NCBI GenBank assembly: GCA_015501055.1
Contig: JADNYV010000007.1
Coordinates: 541,966 to 605,965 of the forward strand
Direction: 5' to 3'
Origin: Mucidula mucida
Lineage: Eukaryota; Basidiomycota; Agaricomycetes; Agaricales; Physalacriaceae
Length of the DNA: 64,000 nucleotides
Part shown: in pieces, positions 45,938 through 57,506 of the stretch
Position numbering within the stretch: position 1 is the stretch's first letter
Layout: every line of letters begins with the position of its first letter
Program-made: the position numbers and the translations under genes
The notes under the pieces: model-generated
The model's input: the letters and a program-made list of their open reading frames with translations, nothing else
Database searches by the model: none
What the model was told of the DNA's origin: nothing

Positions 45938-46814
45938 ATTTCTAACAAAAAAGCCGTACGGAAAGGTAAATCTGATGAGTAGTTATTACAAAGTGGTCGT
46001 TTATGTACAGTTTTATTACAATATTATGTAGCTTGATCCGCGAGTATTTGCGACTTGTTACTGATCCGGATCGTCTTTGAGTACTTGCCAAACTTGCAAG
46101 TACTCAACTTGTTTGACCCGCAAGTCAGCGCGGATCGAGTAAGTTCCGGATCATGAGTATGCCCTTTCAGCCTCGAGTACTCGGCTCTCGGATTGCGGGT
46201 CTGATCCAAGTATTACTCGTTGAGGTCTCTACAGAGAGACTTAGGGAAAAGAAGGTGTTTGTGTTCGTAGAACTAAGCTAGGCCAGGTGTATAAACGAGA
46301 TCAGAACTAAAGTACAATGATACTATACTACTGCTTATATACTAGTAAGTCTGTGTTTGGGACTCCTTGTCCATACATGTTTCCGCTAGGGATGCTCCAC
46401 GCCCTTGGTCCAGTGTTGTATGCTACTAGTTCGTGAAATCATTAAATACGAGTGGTAACTGCATGTAAGTAATAATACTGAAACAACCATGTGTGCTACA
46501 AGTGTTGGTGGTGTGTATACAATAGGAAGTCCATGAGGTATCGGCATGTATGATGTCATCCATGTGTTTGGCGTGTGTCCGCCATGAGTACGGCTTTGGT
46601 AATGAAAAGGAGTGTGATTAATGACAAAACAGATGATGAAACAGTCCGTTGGTTGATAAGACAAGCCCCGATGAGATATGATGAGATGTGAAAATGTGAA
46701 AATATGGCAATTCATAACACCTTGCTGAGATACTATAATGATAATGAGTTTGGGCTTGTGCAGCGTATGGTGGGATTGGATCCTGAAGAGCAGTGGGGAC
46801 CGTATAGTCAGCCT

Positions 46815-47057
46815 GATGATATAATTGAAGACAGATGAGGAAGGCATGAAAGAAAGGGTCCTTGAGGAATTCCTGATATTGCTATGATAGTGAATTGTCT
46901 ACATAATTTGTTGCACAAGAAGGACTCTGTTATTGCATGTTTTATATTATTTGGAACCGGGGAGTGGAGAAGGCAGTATAAATATGTTCTGTAGTGAACC
47001 AAGGATTAGAAGAGCTGATAGCTGCCTCGAAGAGAGGATACAATACGAAGATGCACC
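46815..47057 (-). pseudogene. NOC4 relic A, distal part
   Basis: Sequence at about 46955-47057 aligns by eye with intact NOC4 coding DNA at about 59185-59300 (shared blocks GTAGAGAAGGCAGTA versus GTGGAGAAGGCAGTA, TGTTTCTGTAG versus TGTTCTGTAG, and AAGAAGTCGCACC versus CGAAGATGCACC). It ends at the GCACC target site of element 2. The proximal remainder lies beyond the element at 53579 onward. The left limit is uncertain. Confidence 0.65.
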
Positions 47058-47589
47058 TGTTATGAATCGCCATATTTTCACATTTTCACATCTTATTATA
47101 TCTTATCGGGGGCCTTGTCTTATCAACCAACAGACTGTTTCATCATCTGTTTCGTCACCGATCATACCCCTTTTCATTACCGAAGCCGTACTCATGTCGG
47201 ACACACGTCCAACACATGGATGACATCATATATGCCGATACCTCATGGACTTTCTATTGTATACACACCACCGACACTTGTAGCACACATGGTCGTTTCA
47301 GTATTATTACTTACATGCAGACACCACTCGTATTTAATGGTTTCACGGACTAGTAGCATACAGCACTGGGTCAAGGGCGTGGAGTTATCCCTAGCGGAAA
47401 CATGTATGGACAAGGAGTCCCAAACACAGACTTATTAGTATATAAGCAGTAGTGTAGTATTATTGTACTTTAGTTCCAATCTTGTTTATACACCTGGCCT
47501 AGCCTAGTCTTACGAACACGAACACTTTCTCTTTTAAGTTCTTGCTGTGGTACCTGGTTTAGTCTTGTGGCTATAGTCAGTTGCTAACA
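47058..47589 (+). repeat. 5' LTR of element 2
   Basis: 532 bp, TG...CA. TATATAA at 47439-47445 and predicted RNA start block TAGTTCCAATCT at 47471-47482. Confidence 0.92.
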
Positions 47590-47591
47590 GA

Positions 47592-47603
47592 AGATTGGAA
47601 CTA
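47592..47603 (+). promoter_or_regulatory. Primer-binding site of element 2, self-priming type
   Basis: AGATTGGAACTA, two bases after the LTR. It is the exact complement of TAGTTCCAATCT at 47471-47482. Relative to element 1 both partners changed (G-C became A-T), so pairing is retained. Confidence 0.65.
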
Positions 47604-48188
47604 CCTTTGACCACCTACCACACATCCTTGATCGTCGATCAGCACTTCGCTGTTTGATCATTGCACATTCCCCTATTCCCTTTCCCTGTTTACAGATTGA
47701 CGGAATCCTGATTCCAGCGCACATTTGCATATGTGTGTATTGGTCCCAGTAGCGCCGGCTAACAGTTAGAGATAACTGCCTTGGGTGCTGGAAGTAGCCG
47801 CTCTCACGAGAACGAACTTTTGGCAGTTGCACTTCAGTGGGCGCTGTTTACGGGTCAACCCCCGTTCCCAGGAAAACTTTGGCTTACCTCACACCAGAGG
47901 GACGTCGGCTGGGCAATTGCGAACTTGTGACGAGCTCTTGGGCTCTGTAGATACGTAGTCAGTAGTCGGTAAAATAGCGTAGACAGTTACAATACCTACC
48001 TACTTTACTTACCTTACGATATACACCATCATTCCCCACCCTACCAAGTCCTGGATTCTATTTCAGATCTAGGCAATTCCTCCTTATTTATCCAAACCTC
48101 TATCCCCTCACCCGTTTCATCCAAATCCGCATCACCCATATCTCCATTTTCACCCTTTCACTCTCCGATCACATCACCCCAATTCACC

Positions 48189-49118
48189 ATGTCCAGCGAA
48201 CCACCCGAAACCACTCATCACGCACCCGCTCATCATGCCGATGTCAAAACCAAAGGCCGATCCCTTGTCAACAAGCCCTATGACTATGACGGGGACAAGG
48301 CCAAGTACAAGAGCTGGTGGCAATCCATGTTCACATACATCTGTGACAAGAAGAACAATTTCACATCTGACTCCGAAAGGATCGATGTTGTTCTCTCCTA
48401 CATCCGAGGAGATCATGTCGATGCATGGGTCCAGAACTACTCGGATCAGAATTTTGACGAGGAGGAAGAGGAATGGATAGTCTTCTGGATGGAGTTCAAG
48501 GAGCATTTGAAGGAGCAATTTGTGGATTCCAACCTCGCGCGAGACGCGCAAGACCAGATCAAGCGGTTGCGCCAGGGGCAAGACACCGCTCAAGATTTCT
48601 TCTAGAAGTTCGAGGTCCTGCTCACCCAGGCGGAATACTCGAAGGATGACGCATATGTCGTACAACTTCTCGAGACCAATGTCAACGAGAAGATCATCGA
48701 CCAGATCTATGGCAGCCGAGACGGGTTGCCGGTGAAGTACAAGGATTGGAAGGCACAGATTATTCAGATCGATCAGTTGTGGAGGAGGCGGATGACGAGC
48801 AAGAGGCCCGGCATGCAGTCCCGGCCCCAAGCTCCACCGGTGGCTACATCAAGAGCCAATCCTACAAATCCACCCCCGACGCCGATCACACAATGAGATG
48901 CCACCGGCGTTACCTATGGAGGAGCCGGCAGGCCAATGGACATCGACAACGCACGTCGAAGAGGACTTTGCTTCAGCTGTGGCGAACACGGTCACGTCAG
49001 CAGGTTCTGTCCAAAGAAGGGTTGACCCCAGACAATTCGGGGTCTATGGACCAAAATGAATGATGAGGAGAAGAAGAAGCTGGCTGAAGAGTTGGGTTTT
49101 GCGAAGCTCCCGCAGTAG
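48189..49118 (+). pseudogene. Gag of element 2, three premature stops
   Basis: Collinear with the intact gag at 22784-23713. It starts MSSEPPETTHHAPAHHADVK and keeps the CCHC knuckle CFSCGEHGHVSRFC. Premature stops lie at 48603-48605 (TAG where element 1 has CAG), 48894-48896 (TGA for CGA) and 49023-49025 (TGA for CGA). All are C-to-T changes, two at CpG. Confidence 0.88.
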
Positions 49119-52100
49119 ACGCAGTCCTGCCGGAGCAGTTGCCAAGGGAAGAATTGTCAGATGCAGAATCTATTTATAGTACTGGTACTAAGGCATCTAA
49201 AATATCATCGACAATTTTACCACCAAAACCTGCGAAAGAAAGATACGAACCAAACACCCTGAGTGGGTTGCACAAAGGCTAAGAGAGGACGAAGTGCCGA
49301 GAGCAGTGGGAATTTTGAGAGCATGGATGCCGGAGCGGAGAGAGAGAGAAGCAACGGAAGAGAAGGTGATGGCGATCAGAGCGTTGACAAAGGAAGCTGC
49401 GGTGGAAGTTGTAACGGAGTTAAAAAAGTCGAGGAAGTACATCCGGGGAACAAAGGGGCAGGACATGAAACTCCGAGTAACCATAGAGAGCGTACACACA
49501 GGTTCTGAATGGGAAACGAGTGCCCTTCTTGACAGTGGAGCAACGGGTTCTTGCGTCAATAAAGAATTCGTCAAAAGGAACGGACTCCCGATTAAGGAGT
49601 TACCGGTCAAGCTTCCTGTCTACAATGCGGATGGAACCCTAAACAAGGGAGGAGCAATCAAAGGTTTTGTGGAGGTCTGGATGAAGATTGGAGATCACGC
49701 CGAAAAGATTGAGTTGGCCGTCACCAATCTCGGCAAAACAAGTATCTTTTTGGAGTTAGATTGGCTACGATATCACAACCCCACGATCAACTGGACAGAA
49801 TCCACGTTGACTTTTGATTGATGCCCAGACCGTTGCGGCTACCTACCCAAGTATGACTCGCCAGAAGATGAAGGAGAAGATGTAGAAGAGAAGCTGGAGG
49901 AGGGAGAGCGGTTGTTTTGGATGGACTGGGATAACTATTGCAAAAGCAGTGAAAAGCTGAGATCACAACAGCCTTCATCCACTGCTGCACCTTACATTGA
50001 GGAATTCTCCGATGTATTTAGCAAGGCGGACTTTGACAAGCTACCGGAGCAAAGACCCTGGGATCACGCGATAGAACTCACGCCTGGTTCCAAACCGGTT
50101 GACTGCAAGGTCTATCCCCTTAGTCCATCCGAGCAGAAGGCATTAGACGAGTTCTTGGAGGAAAACATACGCACGGGACACATACGGCCATCAATCTCAC
50201 CCATGGCATCACTATCTTCTTTGTCAAGAAGAAGGACGGAAGTCTTCGGCCCGTGCAGGATTATCGGAAATTGAATGACATGACGATTAAAAACTGATAC
50301 CCTTACTGTTGATCCAAGAACTTATCGACAAGCTGAAGGAAGCAAAGTGTTTCACAAAGATGGATGTCTGATGGGGTTACAATAACATCCGGATCAAAGA
50401 AGGTGATGAGTGGAAAGCGGTGTTTAGAACAAACCGAGGCCTGTTTGAGCCCTCAGTCATGTTCTTCGGACTTACAAACTCGCCGGCAACATTTCAATCG
50501 TTCATGAATCACATTCTGAAGGAGCTGATTGATGAAGGACATGTTATAGTTTACTTGGATGACATACTTATCTTTACGAACACGTTGGAAGAACATAGGC
50601 ATATCGTACGACAAGTATTAGAAATATTACGAGTAAATAAGTTGTATTTCAAAACCCGAGAAATGTAGTTTTGAGGCACATACTGTAGACTACTTAGGAG
50701 TTATTGTTGGAGGAGGAGAAGTGAAGATGGATCCGGCAAAAGTGGCCGTAGTGAAGGAATGGAAGGAGCCGACGAAGAAGAAGGAAGTACAGTCATTCCT
50801 GGGCTTCTGCAACTTCTACCAACGTTTCATCCGGGGATTTGCGGGAGTAGCGAAGCCATTGACATTGCTAACCGGGAAGGGCGAGTGGGTTTGGGGCATG
50901 GAGCAGCACAAGGCGTTTGAGGAGTTGAAACGGAGGATGACGGAAGAACCCGTTCTGATCGTACCACATGACAACGGTAAGTTTTGAGTCAAGGCGGACT
51001 CCTCAAACTATGCAAACGGGGCGGTTCTTTCCCAGTTTGTTGACGGAAAATGGAGACCAGTAGCCTTTCGGTCTCGCGCGCTGAACGAAGTGGAGCGCAA
51101 TTATGAGATCTACGACAAAGAGATGATGGCTATCATGGACTCGATTGACGACTGGCGGCAATACCTCCTAGGCGCTAAGGAGACAGTGGAGGTTTTCACC
51201 GATCATCAAAACCTTCAGTACTTCCGGAAGCCACAGAAGTTGAATCGGAGGCAGGCGTGATGGGTTACGGAGTTGGCGGAATATGACATACAGATGATTC
51301 ATAAGCCAGGCAGGACGATGGGAAAAGCTGATGCCTTGTCAAGGATGACAGGCCTTGAGAAGGGGGAAAAAGATAACAAAACGTTGTTTTGCTAAAACCG
51401 GAGTTTTTTATATCACAAATTCAATTCTCTTTACATACAGTAGCTACACCGGAGGACGAATTACTTAACAAAATCAAACAAAGAAAAGGAAACAAAGACA
51501 GATACATACAAAAAGCATTAAAGAAAAAGGATGGGAAGAGAAGGAAAATGGACTTATTATGTGGAAAGATCGTATTTATATACCAAAGGACAAGGAATTG
51601 CGGGGAAAAGTTATTGGAATGCATCATGATGCACAGCTTGCAGGGCATCTGGGACAGTACAAGACCCTCGAGCTGATCACACGCACCTATTGGTGGCCTG
51701 GAATTAGCCGAGACGTCCGAGAATACGTGGAAGGGTGTCAAAAATGCCAGGTTACAAAGTCACATCGCACGAAGCCGGCTGCACCTCTTCACCCTATTAA
51801 TGTGCCAAGCGAGCCATGGGAGGTAGTAGGGACGGACATGATCGGAGAACTGCCGGAATCAGGAGGATACAACGCGATCAGCACGTTTGTGGACCACTTC
51901 ACAAAGTGATTACGCATTATACCGACACATACCACTCTGACGTTGGAAGGCATGGCCCGCATTTACCGTGATCGCATTTTCCCCATACATGGGATGCCAC
52001 GACAGATGATACATGATTGCGGTCCACAATACCACTTGCGTTTCATGAAGGAGTTGTACCGGTTGTTGGGCATACAAGGAAACTTTACAATGGCGTATCA

Positions 52101-53036
52101 TCCACAGGCAAATGGGCAGACGGAACGGCTGAACCAAGAGATAGAACATTTCTTACGGTTATTTGTCAACTACCATCAGAACAACTGGCACGAATGGCTA
52201 CCCTCTGCTGAATTTGTTTACAACGATCGAGTTCACTTGGCGACCAAAGTCACTCTGTTCTTTGCAGACATGGGCAGACATCCCTACAAAGGCACCACTC
52301 CAAAAACGGCATCGAGAAATGAGACTGCGCAGGAGTTTGCCGACGGCATGAGGAAGACATGGGATGAAGTGGGGTCAGCATTGAAGATGGCAAAAGAGGA
52401 CATGAAACGGTTTTATGACAGGAAGCGAACAGAGGCAGTAGAATACAAGGAAGGCGACAAAGTATGGCTGGAAGGGACAAATCTCAGCATGGACCGACCA
52501 ATGAAGAAGCTGATGACAAACGATTTGGGCCGTTTAAAGTGATCAAGAAAGTCGGGACGAGCTCTTACAAGCTCCAGATTCCTCATACGTGGAAAAGCAT
52601 CCATCCCATGTTCAATGAGGCCCTGTTGACGCCTTACCACGAGCCGCAATTTCCGACGCAACCCCGAGACACGCGTCCACCACCTGTGCTGGAAGGAGCC
52701 GAACCGGAATGGGAGGTTGAGAAAGTGGTGAATTCCCGGAAGTACCGCGGGGGTTTTCAATACAAGGTTCACTGGAAGGGTTATGGCACACACGAGCAGA
52801 CATGGGAACCGGCATGCAATCTTAAAAATGCCGACGAAGCCATCAGCGATTTCCACCAATAATATCCGAACAAGCCGAAGCCACCCGCGCTTGCTCGCAT
52901 TGAAGTCCCCATGTTGCAATTTCCATCACATCTATTCTGACCCATGCCACCGCCTGATACCGAACCCCTTAACGTCATGCTACCCTCTGCAGCCCTCATG
53001 GAGCAACTCTGGCGCAGAATGGAACTTGCGCCTTAA
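49060..53036 (+). pseudogene. Pol of element 2, many stops
   Basis: Retains protease (LLDSGATGSCVNKEFV), RT with an intact [12 protein letters not shown] active-site block (about 50538-50573), RNase H (TDHQNLQYFRKP), integrase ([40 protein letters not shown]) and chromodomain (WEVEKVVNSRKYRGGFQYKV). Stops include TGA at 49819-49821, 50295-50297, 50369-50371 and 50985-50987 (each CGA in element 1) and TAA at 52860-52862 (CAA in element 1). A few indels also exist. It is inactive, but all domains can be recognised, so it serves as the reference for locating the deletions in element 1. Confidence 0.87.
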
Positions 53037-53047
53037 GGAGGGGGTGA

Positions 53048-53578
53048 TGTTATGAATCGCCATATTTTCACATTTTCACATCTTATCATATCTTATCGGG
53101 GGCCTTGTCTTATCAATCAACGGACCGTTTCATCATCTGTTTCGTCACCGATCATACCCTTTTCATTACCGAAGCCGTACTCATGTCGGACACACGTCCA
53201 ACACATGGATGACATCATACATGCCGATACCTCATGGACTTCCTATTGTATACACACCACCGACACTTGTAGCACACATGGTTGTTTCAGTATTATTACT
53301 TACATGCAGACACCACTCGTATTTAATGGTTTCACGGACTAGTAGCATACAGCACTGGGTCAAGGGCGTGGAGTTATCCCTAGCGGAAACATGTATGGAC
53401 AAGGAGTCCCAAACACAGACTTATTAGTATAGAAGCAGTAGTGTAGTATCATTGTACTTTAGTTCCAATCTCGTTTATACACCTGGCCTAGCCTAGTCTT
53501 ACGAACACGAACACTTTCTCTTTTAAGTTCTTGCTGTGGTACCTGGTTTAGTCTTGTGGCTATAGTCAGTCGCTAACA
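53048..53578 (+). repeat. 3' LTR of element 2
   Basis: 531 bp. Here the TATA box is changed (TATAGAAG). The start block TAGTTCCAATCT matches the 5' LTR and the PBS complement. Confidence 0.92.
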
Positions 53579-53720
53579 GCACCGTGCCTCAGAGACATTT
53601 GTCATGAGTTCATTTGCTCCCAAATCCATGTGCTGACATTTGCTGGCATGCATGGTGACAAAACTATCCTTCAATAGTTTCCAAAAAGCAATAATCCTAG
53701 CAATATGCTCTGCGCCACAG
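53579..53720 (-). pseudogene. NOC4 relic A, proximal part
   Basis: CAGAGACATTTGTCATGAG and GCTCCCAAATCCATGT align with intact NOC4 coding DNA at about 59345-59390 (CAGAGATATTCGACATATG; GCTCCCAAATCCATGT). No open frame remains. It lies upstream of FunK1-A just as intact NOC4 lies upstream of FunK1-B. Confidence 0.7.
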
Positions 53721-54130
53721 ATTGGTCTTGGTCAATCATTGTCCCTATTGATCAGAATCTCTTTACCATAGCTCTGCTCTGGTAATTATACAGTACAATC
53801 CGGCTTTTAATCCTCACGTAGCCAATACATGCACGAGTAGCTTGAGTTCACGATTTAACACAAAGGTTCGGCGATTAGCGAAACTCGTCGGATTCATCGG
53901 ACCGAAGCGGACGGTCACGATGCTGAATTTGAATTGCCCTCGTCCCTCTCACTTTTTTCTGGCATTGGCATTGCGACGTGTCCAACCTGCGTTAAGAACG
54001 GCGGAAATATTGGCTGGTCCAGAGACCGAAGACGTCTGATTGTCGTGTTTCAAGGTATGTTCAACATATTTGTTTTTGCCTTCTATTACCAATGGCGCCT
54101 CTTTAGTTGCGCGTTCCTGCCATCTCACGT

Positions 54131-56957
54131 ATGAGCACAACAACGGCTGAAAGTGTGTATGAAGATGACAAAGCCGACTATGCAAAACAATGTCGCGTTG
54201 CGGACACGACCAAGTTCTTGAAAAAGCTGCTGCCTGTTCCCGACCGCATCATTGAGACAGTACTTGAGAAGCTCACTGGCTCTCACTACGACGGGAAACG
54301 CTGGAAGGATTTTCCCTATGGTGACACCGCTGTCAAGGGGAAAGCGCTTTACGCGCCTTTCATTAAAGTCGCCAATGCCATTCGGAGCGCCATAAAAGAG
54401 GCGGCGGAAGCGACTAACGACCTTCATGACGTAGCGGAATGGGTAGAATATGATTCCCAAATGCCGGAACCCAGCCACTCGGATGCTGCTCGACCGGACT
54501 GTCTTCTGGCGCATAACGTCTCCAAGTTCGCTGCAAAGAATTGGCCCACGGACGACGGACAACCAGACGCGAAGGAAAAGGCGGGTTCTGTTTGATGTAC
54601 ATTTCCTGACCAACTTTACTCATATTCACCAGGAGACACAGAGGAAGAAAGCATTACAGGTGTCAACATTTTTACTGCCTCTGTATACTTCTGATACATA
54701 TCCTCAATGCAGGTGTCTAACTGGTGGCTGCAGGTCATCTGTGCCGTCGAGATGAAACGGAAAGACTCGCAGAAAGTGACGGATATCGTTAAACAGCTAA
54801 TTGGGCATCTTCGTCGCATCCTTTCAGAACAACTGGATCGAAGATTTGTCTTTGGCCTGACGATCGGACCCAAACACATGACCGTGTGGCTACACGACCG
54901 CTCGGGTGTCTTGGGTACCAGCGAATCTTTCGATATTCACCAGGTTTGTCCTCATTGAACGTTTACACTGCGGCAAAGGGCACGCTTCTCATTCGCTCTC
55001 TTCTGTAGGATCCTCACTCTTTCATCCGCGTCATTGGGGCATTTAGTGTTCTTCCTGCGGAACAACTGGGTTTCGATACACAAATGAAGTTCTATGCATC
55101 GCCCGACAACATTGTCCCACCTACAGGTTGAATCATGAGGCCGCCCTTGTTTATTTGACCGCTACTGGTAGGGAGAAGCAATGGGTCATTACGACCAACG
55201 GGAACGAGCAATATCTTACTGTCAAAGCTCTTTCTATCTCGCGTGCGCGTGTTATGCATGGCCCGGCTTCGCTAGTTTGGGCCGTAGTCGCCTTCAAGGA
55301 CGGGCAGGTGACGAGCAAGAAGGTCGGTTCTTGCGATTAATGCAAGGGCGTGGCTGACGTACTTTGTCAGATCCTCGTACTCAAACAGTGTTGGCGTCCT
55401 GTGGGGAGTAAGAGTGAACAAGAAATGCTCCTGAAAGTGAAGAATGCAGCTGCTGATATGACCGATACTTCCGGCGAGGACTTCGTCGTTCATGTCCAAT
55501 TAGAGGAAACAATCACCATGTCAGGCAAAGAGGACATTACAGGGTCATTGATACGCAAAGGATTGCAAGTTTCCGCTTCCAAGCGTACACTTGATGCGGC
55601 CGAGCGTTATCTGCGCGTCAATATGACGGACGACGACATCATATCCATTGTAGCAGTTACCTCCTCACGTCCTACTTCTCGCATCCATACTCGACTCCTA
55701 CTGTCTACGTTCGGGTGGCCTCTGAAGAATTTCAAGACTCGTCGAGAAGCTGTGCGTGGTATTCGTGATGCCGTCGTTGGTAAGTGCGGACTATGTCTCT
55801 CAGTCGTCCCTCTCCTACCGTGTTTAGGTCATGAATATGTTTACTACAACGGTCTTCTACATCAAGACATCAGCCCGGGCAACATCGTATTGGCCTGGTG
55901 TGATGAAGACGTCGGTACTACCGGCCTTGGAACCAAGGCTGCCTGATTGACTTTGATCGCGGTAAATATGGCAGACGCCACGAGTCCGTTCTCCATGTTC
56001 CTGCAAAATTCGATGCCGTGGCCAGTGATGTAGCTGATGTTCTGAAACCAACATTCCTGAGGTTCTTGGAGACACCAACAAATATTCCCTTGACCTTGAA
56101 GAACGACGCTATCATCGCTGGCTCCAGAGTCACACCTCTCGGAATGTATATAAGTACCTGTCGACAGTGTGGACACATGTTTCCACCTTTGCACAAGGTG
56201 GCCAAACCATTGACTTTTCTATTCTGAAGTGGACAAAGGTACGGGCAGCCTTCGCTCTGAGGACTGCAGCTGACGCGTACTAGGTTTTGCAGCTATTCAG
56301 TTTCAAACTCACGGAGGAAGAGCGTCGATCGGATTCTCGCACTGTATGTTGGTCTGTACTGCTGGGCTTTCCATGCTGAACTCGTACAAGGGCACACCAC
56401 CGTATACAAGCGGTGAAATTCTCTCGCGAGAAAGGTACTATATTGATCCCGACTTGTTCCATGACGCGGTGCATGACATGGAATCATTTTTCTGGGTGTT
56501 GATTCATATATGCCTCACACGCAGCGGACCAGATGCCCAACAACGAGCAGAGCTCGACGGAGACAACAAGGACCACCAGCAATTACGTTTCATTGTCCAC
56601 TGCTTCTTCAGTTGCAATGAGGATGACCTCGCGTTCAACAAGAGAAAGTTGTTCAAAGCTCCTGACGACTTCGAGAAAGTCATCATTCCGCACTTCCACC
56701 CATACTTTGACGAGCTGAAGCCGTTCATGCGGGAATGGTTCAGTCTTCTTGTGTTAGCCTATGACTACCTTGAGGGTTACGAATACCACAACATTCATAG
56801 GAGGGTGCTGGATATCTTGGATCGTGCTTTGGCGTCTATGACGCTCGAGGAGCGGGATTCTGATGCAGGTCGGAAAGCTGTGATTGAATCGCGTCGCGAC
56901 TCGCTTTGCAAGCTAACAGAGATCCGGGAGGGACACAAGTATTGGCAGGTGCTTTGA
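54131..56957 (+). CDS. FunK1-family protein kinase A, three one-base frame breaks
   Basis: FunK1 kinases are a fungal-specific, lineage-expanded protein kinase family. Start MSTTTAESVYEDDKADYAKQ. The N-terminal region has GSHYDGKRWKDFPYGDTAVK. After short introns come RRFVFGLTIGPKHMTVWLHD and RSGVLGTSESFDIHQ, then LKQCWRPVG, a likely VAIK-equivalent Lys region. The catalytic loop is HQDISPGNIVL, with Gln replacing the Arg of HRD but Asp and Asn kept. LIDFDRGKYG is the metal-binding segment (DFD, not DFG). RT spliced to GTPPYTSGEILSRERYY (intron 56344-56390) is the activation/P+1 segment, then HDMESFFWVLIHI. Frame breaks: CCC at 55116-55118, AA at 55935-55936 and one between 56124 and 56167. 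It is either a pseudogene or affected by sequence errors. Confidence 0.8.
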
Positions 56958-57506
56958 TAGAAATAGCAGACGCGCTACTATTGTAGAGTAGTCAATAGAG
57001 TACTATAGAGTATTTGAATGTTTGCTGTATCTGCCCTCCTCCAGATGCAATTTGGAGTTGAAAGACGTATGAGCTTCCTCTTAGTGCGCCGAAGATATCA
57101 AGACTTCAGTAGGACAGTAGATACACTGCGTAGTTCTTTGATGACCACTGCGTGCAATGGCTGGTTCAATTCGTCCCGGGGGGGGGTGAAAAAGATGGAA
57201 TGAGCGTAGGGCTTCATATACTACTATTGATGATTTCCGTTACCTGCAAAGCTAATTTGCTGAAAGACTGGTGCACAGAAAGTCTCTGAATCCAGTAATC
57301 CTGCCAAGAGTTATTGGTTTGGTCTATGTTCGATGTCCAATCTTTCCACTTGGTCTAGGAAAAGCAAGAATTAGTCGTGACACATCATGATAGACGACCT
57401 TGCGGATCTCATGTACGCGTCTCATTCATACAGCGCGAGCAATTGCTTGCACGAATGTCTGTACATATCGCTCAACTTGTCAAGAGTATATCGCAACAAC
57501 GGTCTT
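56958..57506. other. Convergent 3' region between FunK1-A and NOC4
   Basis: 3' UTRs of both genes; a G9 run lies at about 57179-57187. No further gene supported. Confidence 0.45.

Larger units (their letters stand above)
44554..46231. mobile_element. hAT-superfamily DNA transposon, degenerate (1678 bp)
   Basis: Termini TAGAGACCTCAACAAGT and, at the other end, the complement of TAGAGACCTCAACGAGT form 17-bp TIRs with one mismatch. The flanks carry a perfect 8-bp duplication CAGAGAGA (44546-44553 and 46232-46239), diagnostic for hAT. Both subterminal regions (44570-44740 and 46030-46200) are dense in GAGTACT/AGTACTC and GGATC/GATCC motifs, as expected for transposase binding sites. The only transposase remnant seen is the C-terminal dimerisation segment at 45773-45937. 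It inserted inside the solo LTR. Confidence 0.9.
44504..46719 (-). repeat. Solo chromovirus LTR, minus orientation, interrupted by a hAT element
   Basis: The left piece (44504-44553) and right piece (46232-46719) together reconstitute one LTR of the element 1/2 family in reverse orientation (TGTTAGCG... to ...TTCATAACA). The flanks carry a perfect 5-bp target duplication CCTTG (44499-44503 and 46720-46724), showing an original full insertion followed by LTR-LTR recombination. Internal TAGTTCTGATCT differs by one base from the element 1 version. Confidence 0.88.
43160..46838 (+). pseudogene. Decayed AT-rich ORF series (possibly ankyrin-repeat-like), split by solo LTR
   Basis: Fragments on the plus strand can be joined only with frame changes. 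They include LDPKHPFYQILPSDN; then VPDDAGFLPMHR and NNPGATPLGLLHNTM, which resemble degenerate ankyrin units; and HGCSCGRCLGRWLLPRM, which resembles a Cys-rich motif I associate with agaricomycete ankyrin-type proteins. The reading DDEKYVALLRYYNDNEFGLV continues across 44503 to 46725 once the solo LTR and one CCTTG duplication are removed, then stops at 46838. Lower GC than the neighbouring genes. Family assignment is tentative; that the ORF was interrupted by the LTR is well supported. Confidence 0.45.
47058..53578 (+). mobile_element. Ty3/gypsy chromovirus element 2, full length with target duplication
   Basis: 6521 bp: 5' LTR 47058-47589, PBS 47592-47603, gag 48189-49118, pol to 53036, polypurine tract 53035-53044, 3' LTR 53048-53578. 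A perfect 5-bp duplication GCACC flanks it (47053-47057 and 53579-53583), so this is a single clean insertion. The LTRs differ at roughly a dozen sites. The coding regions carry many stops, mainly CGA to TGA changes relative to element 1. It inserted inside a NOC4 relic. Confidence 0.93.

Noticed and set aside
56341..56400. Apparent frameshift in both FunK1-A and FunK1-B before the GTPPY segment
   Set aside because: Explained by an ordinary 47-bp intron (GTATGT donor, CTGAAC branch-like site, CAAG acceptor) that restores RTGTPPYTSGEIL in both copies.
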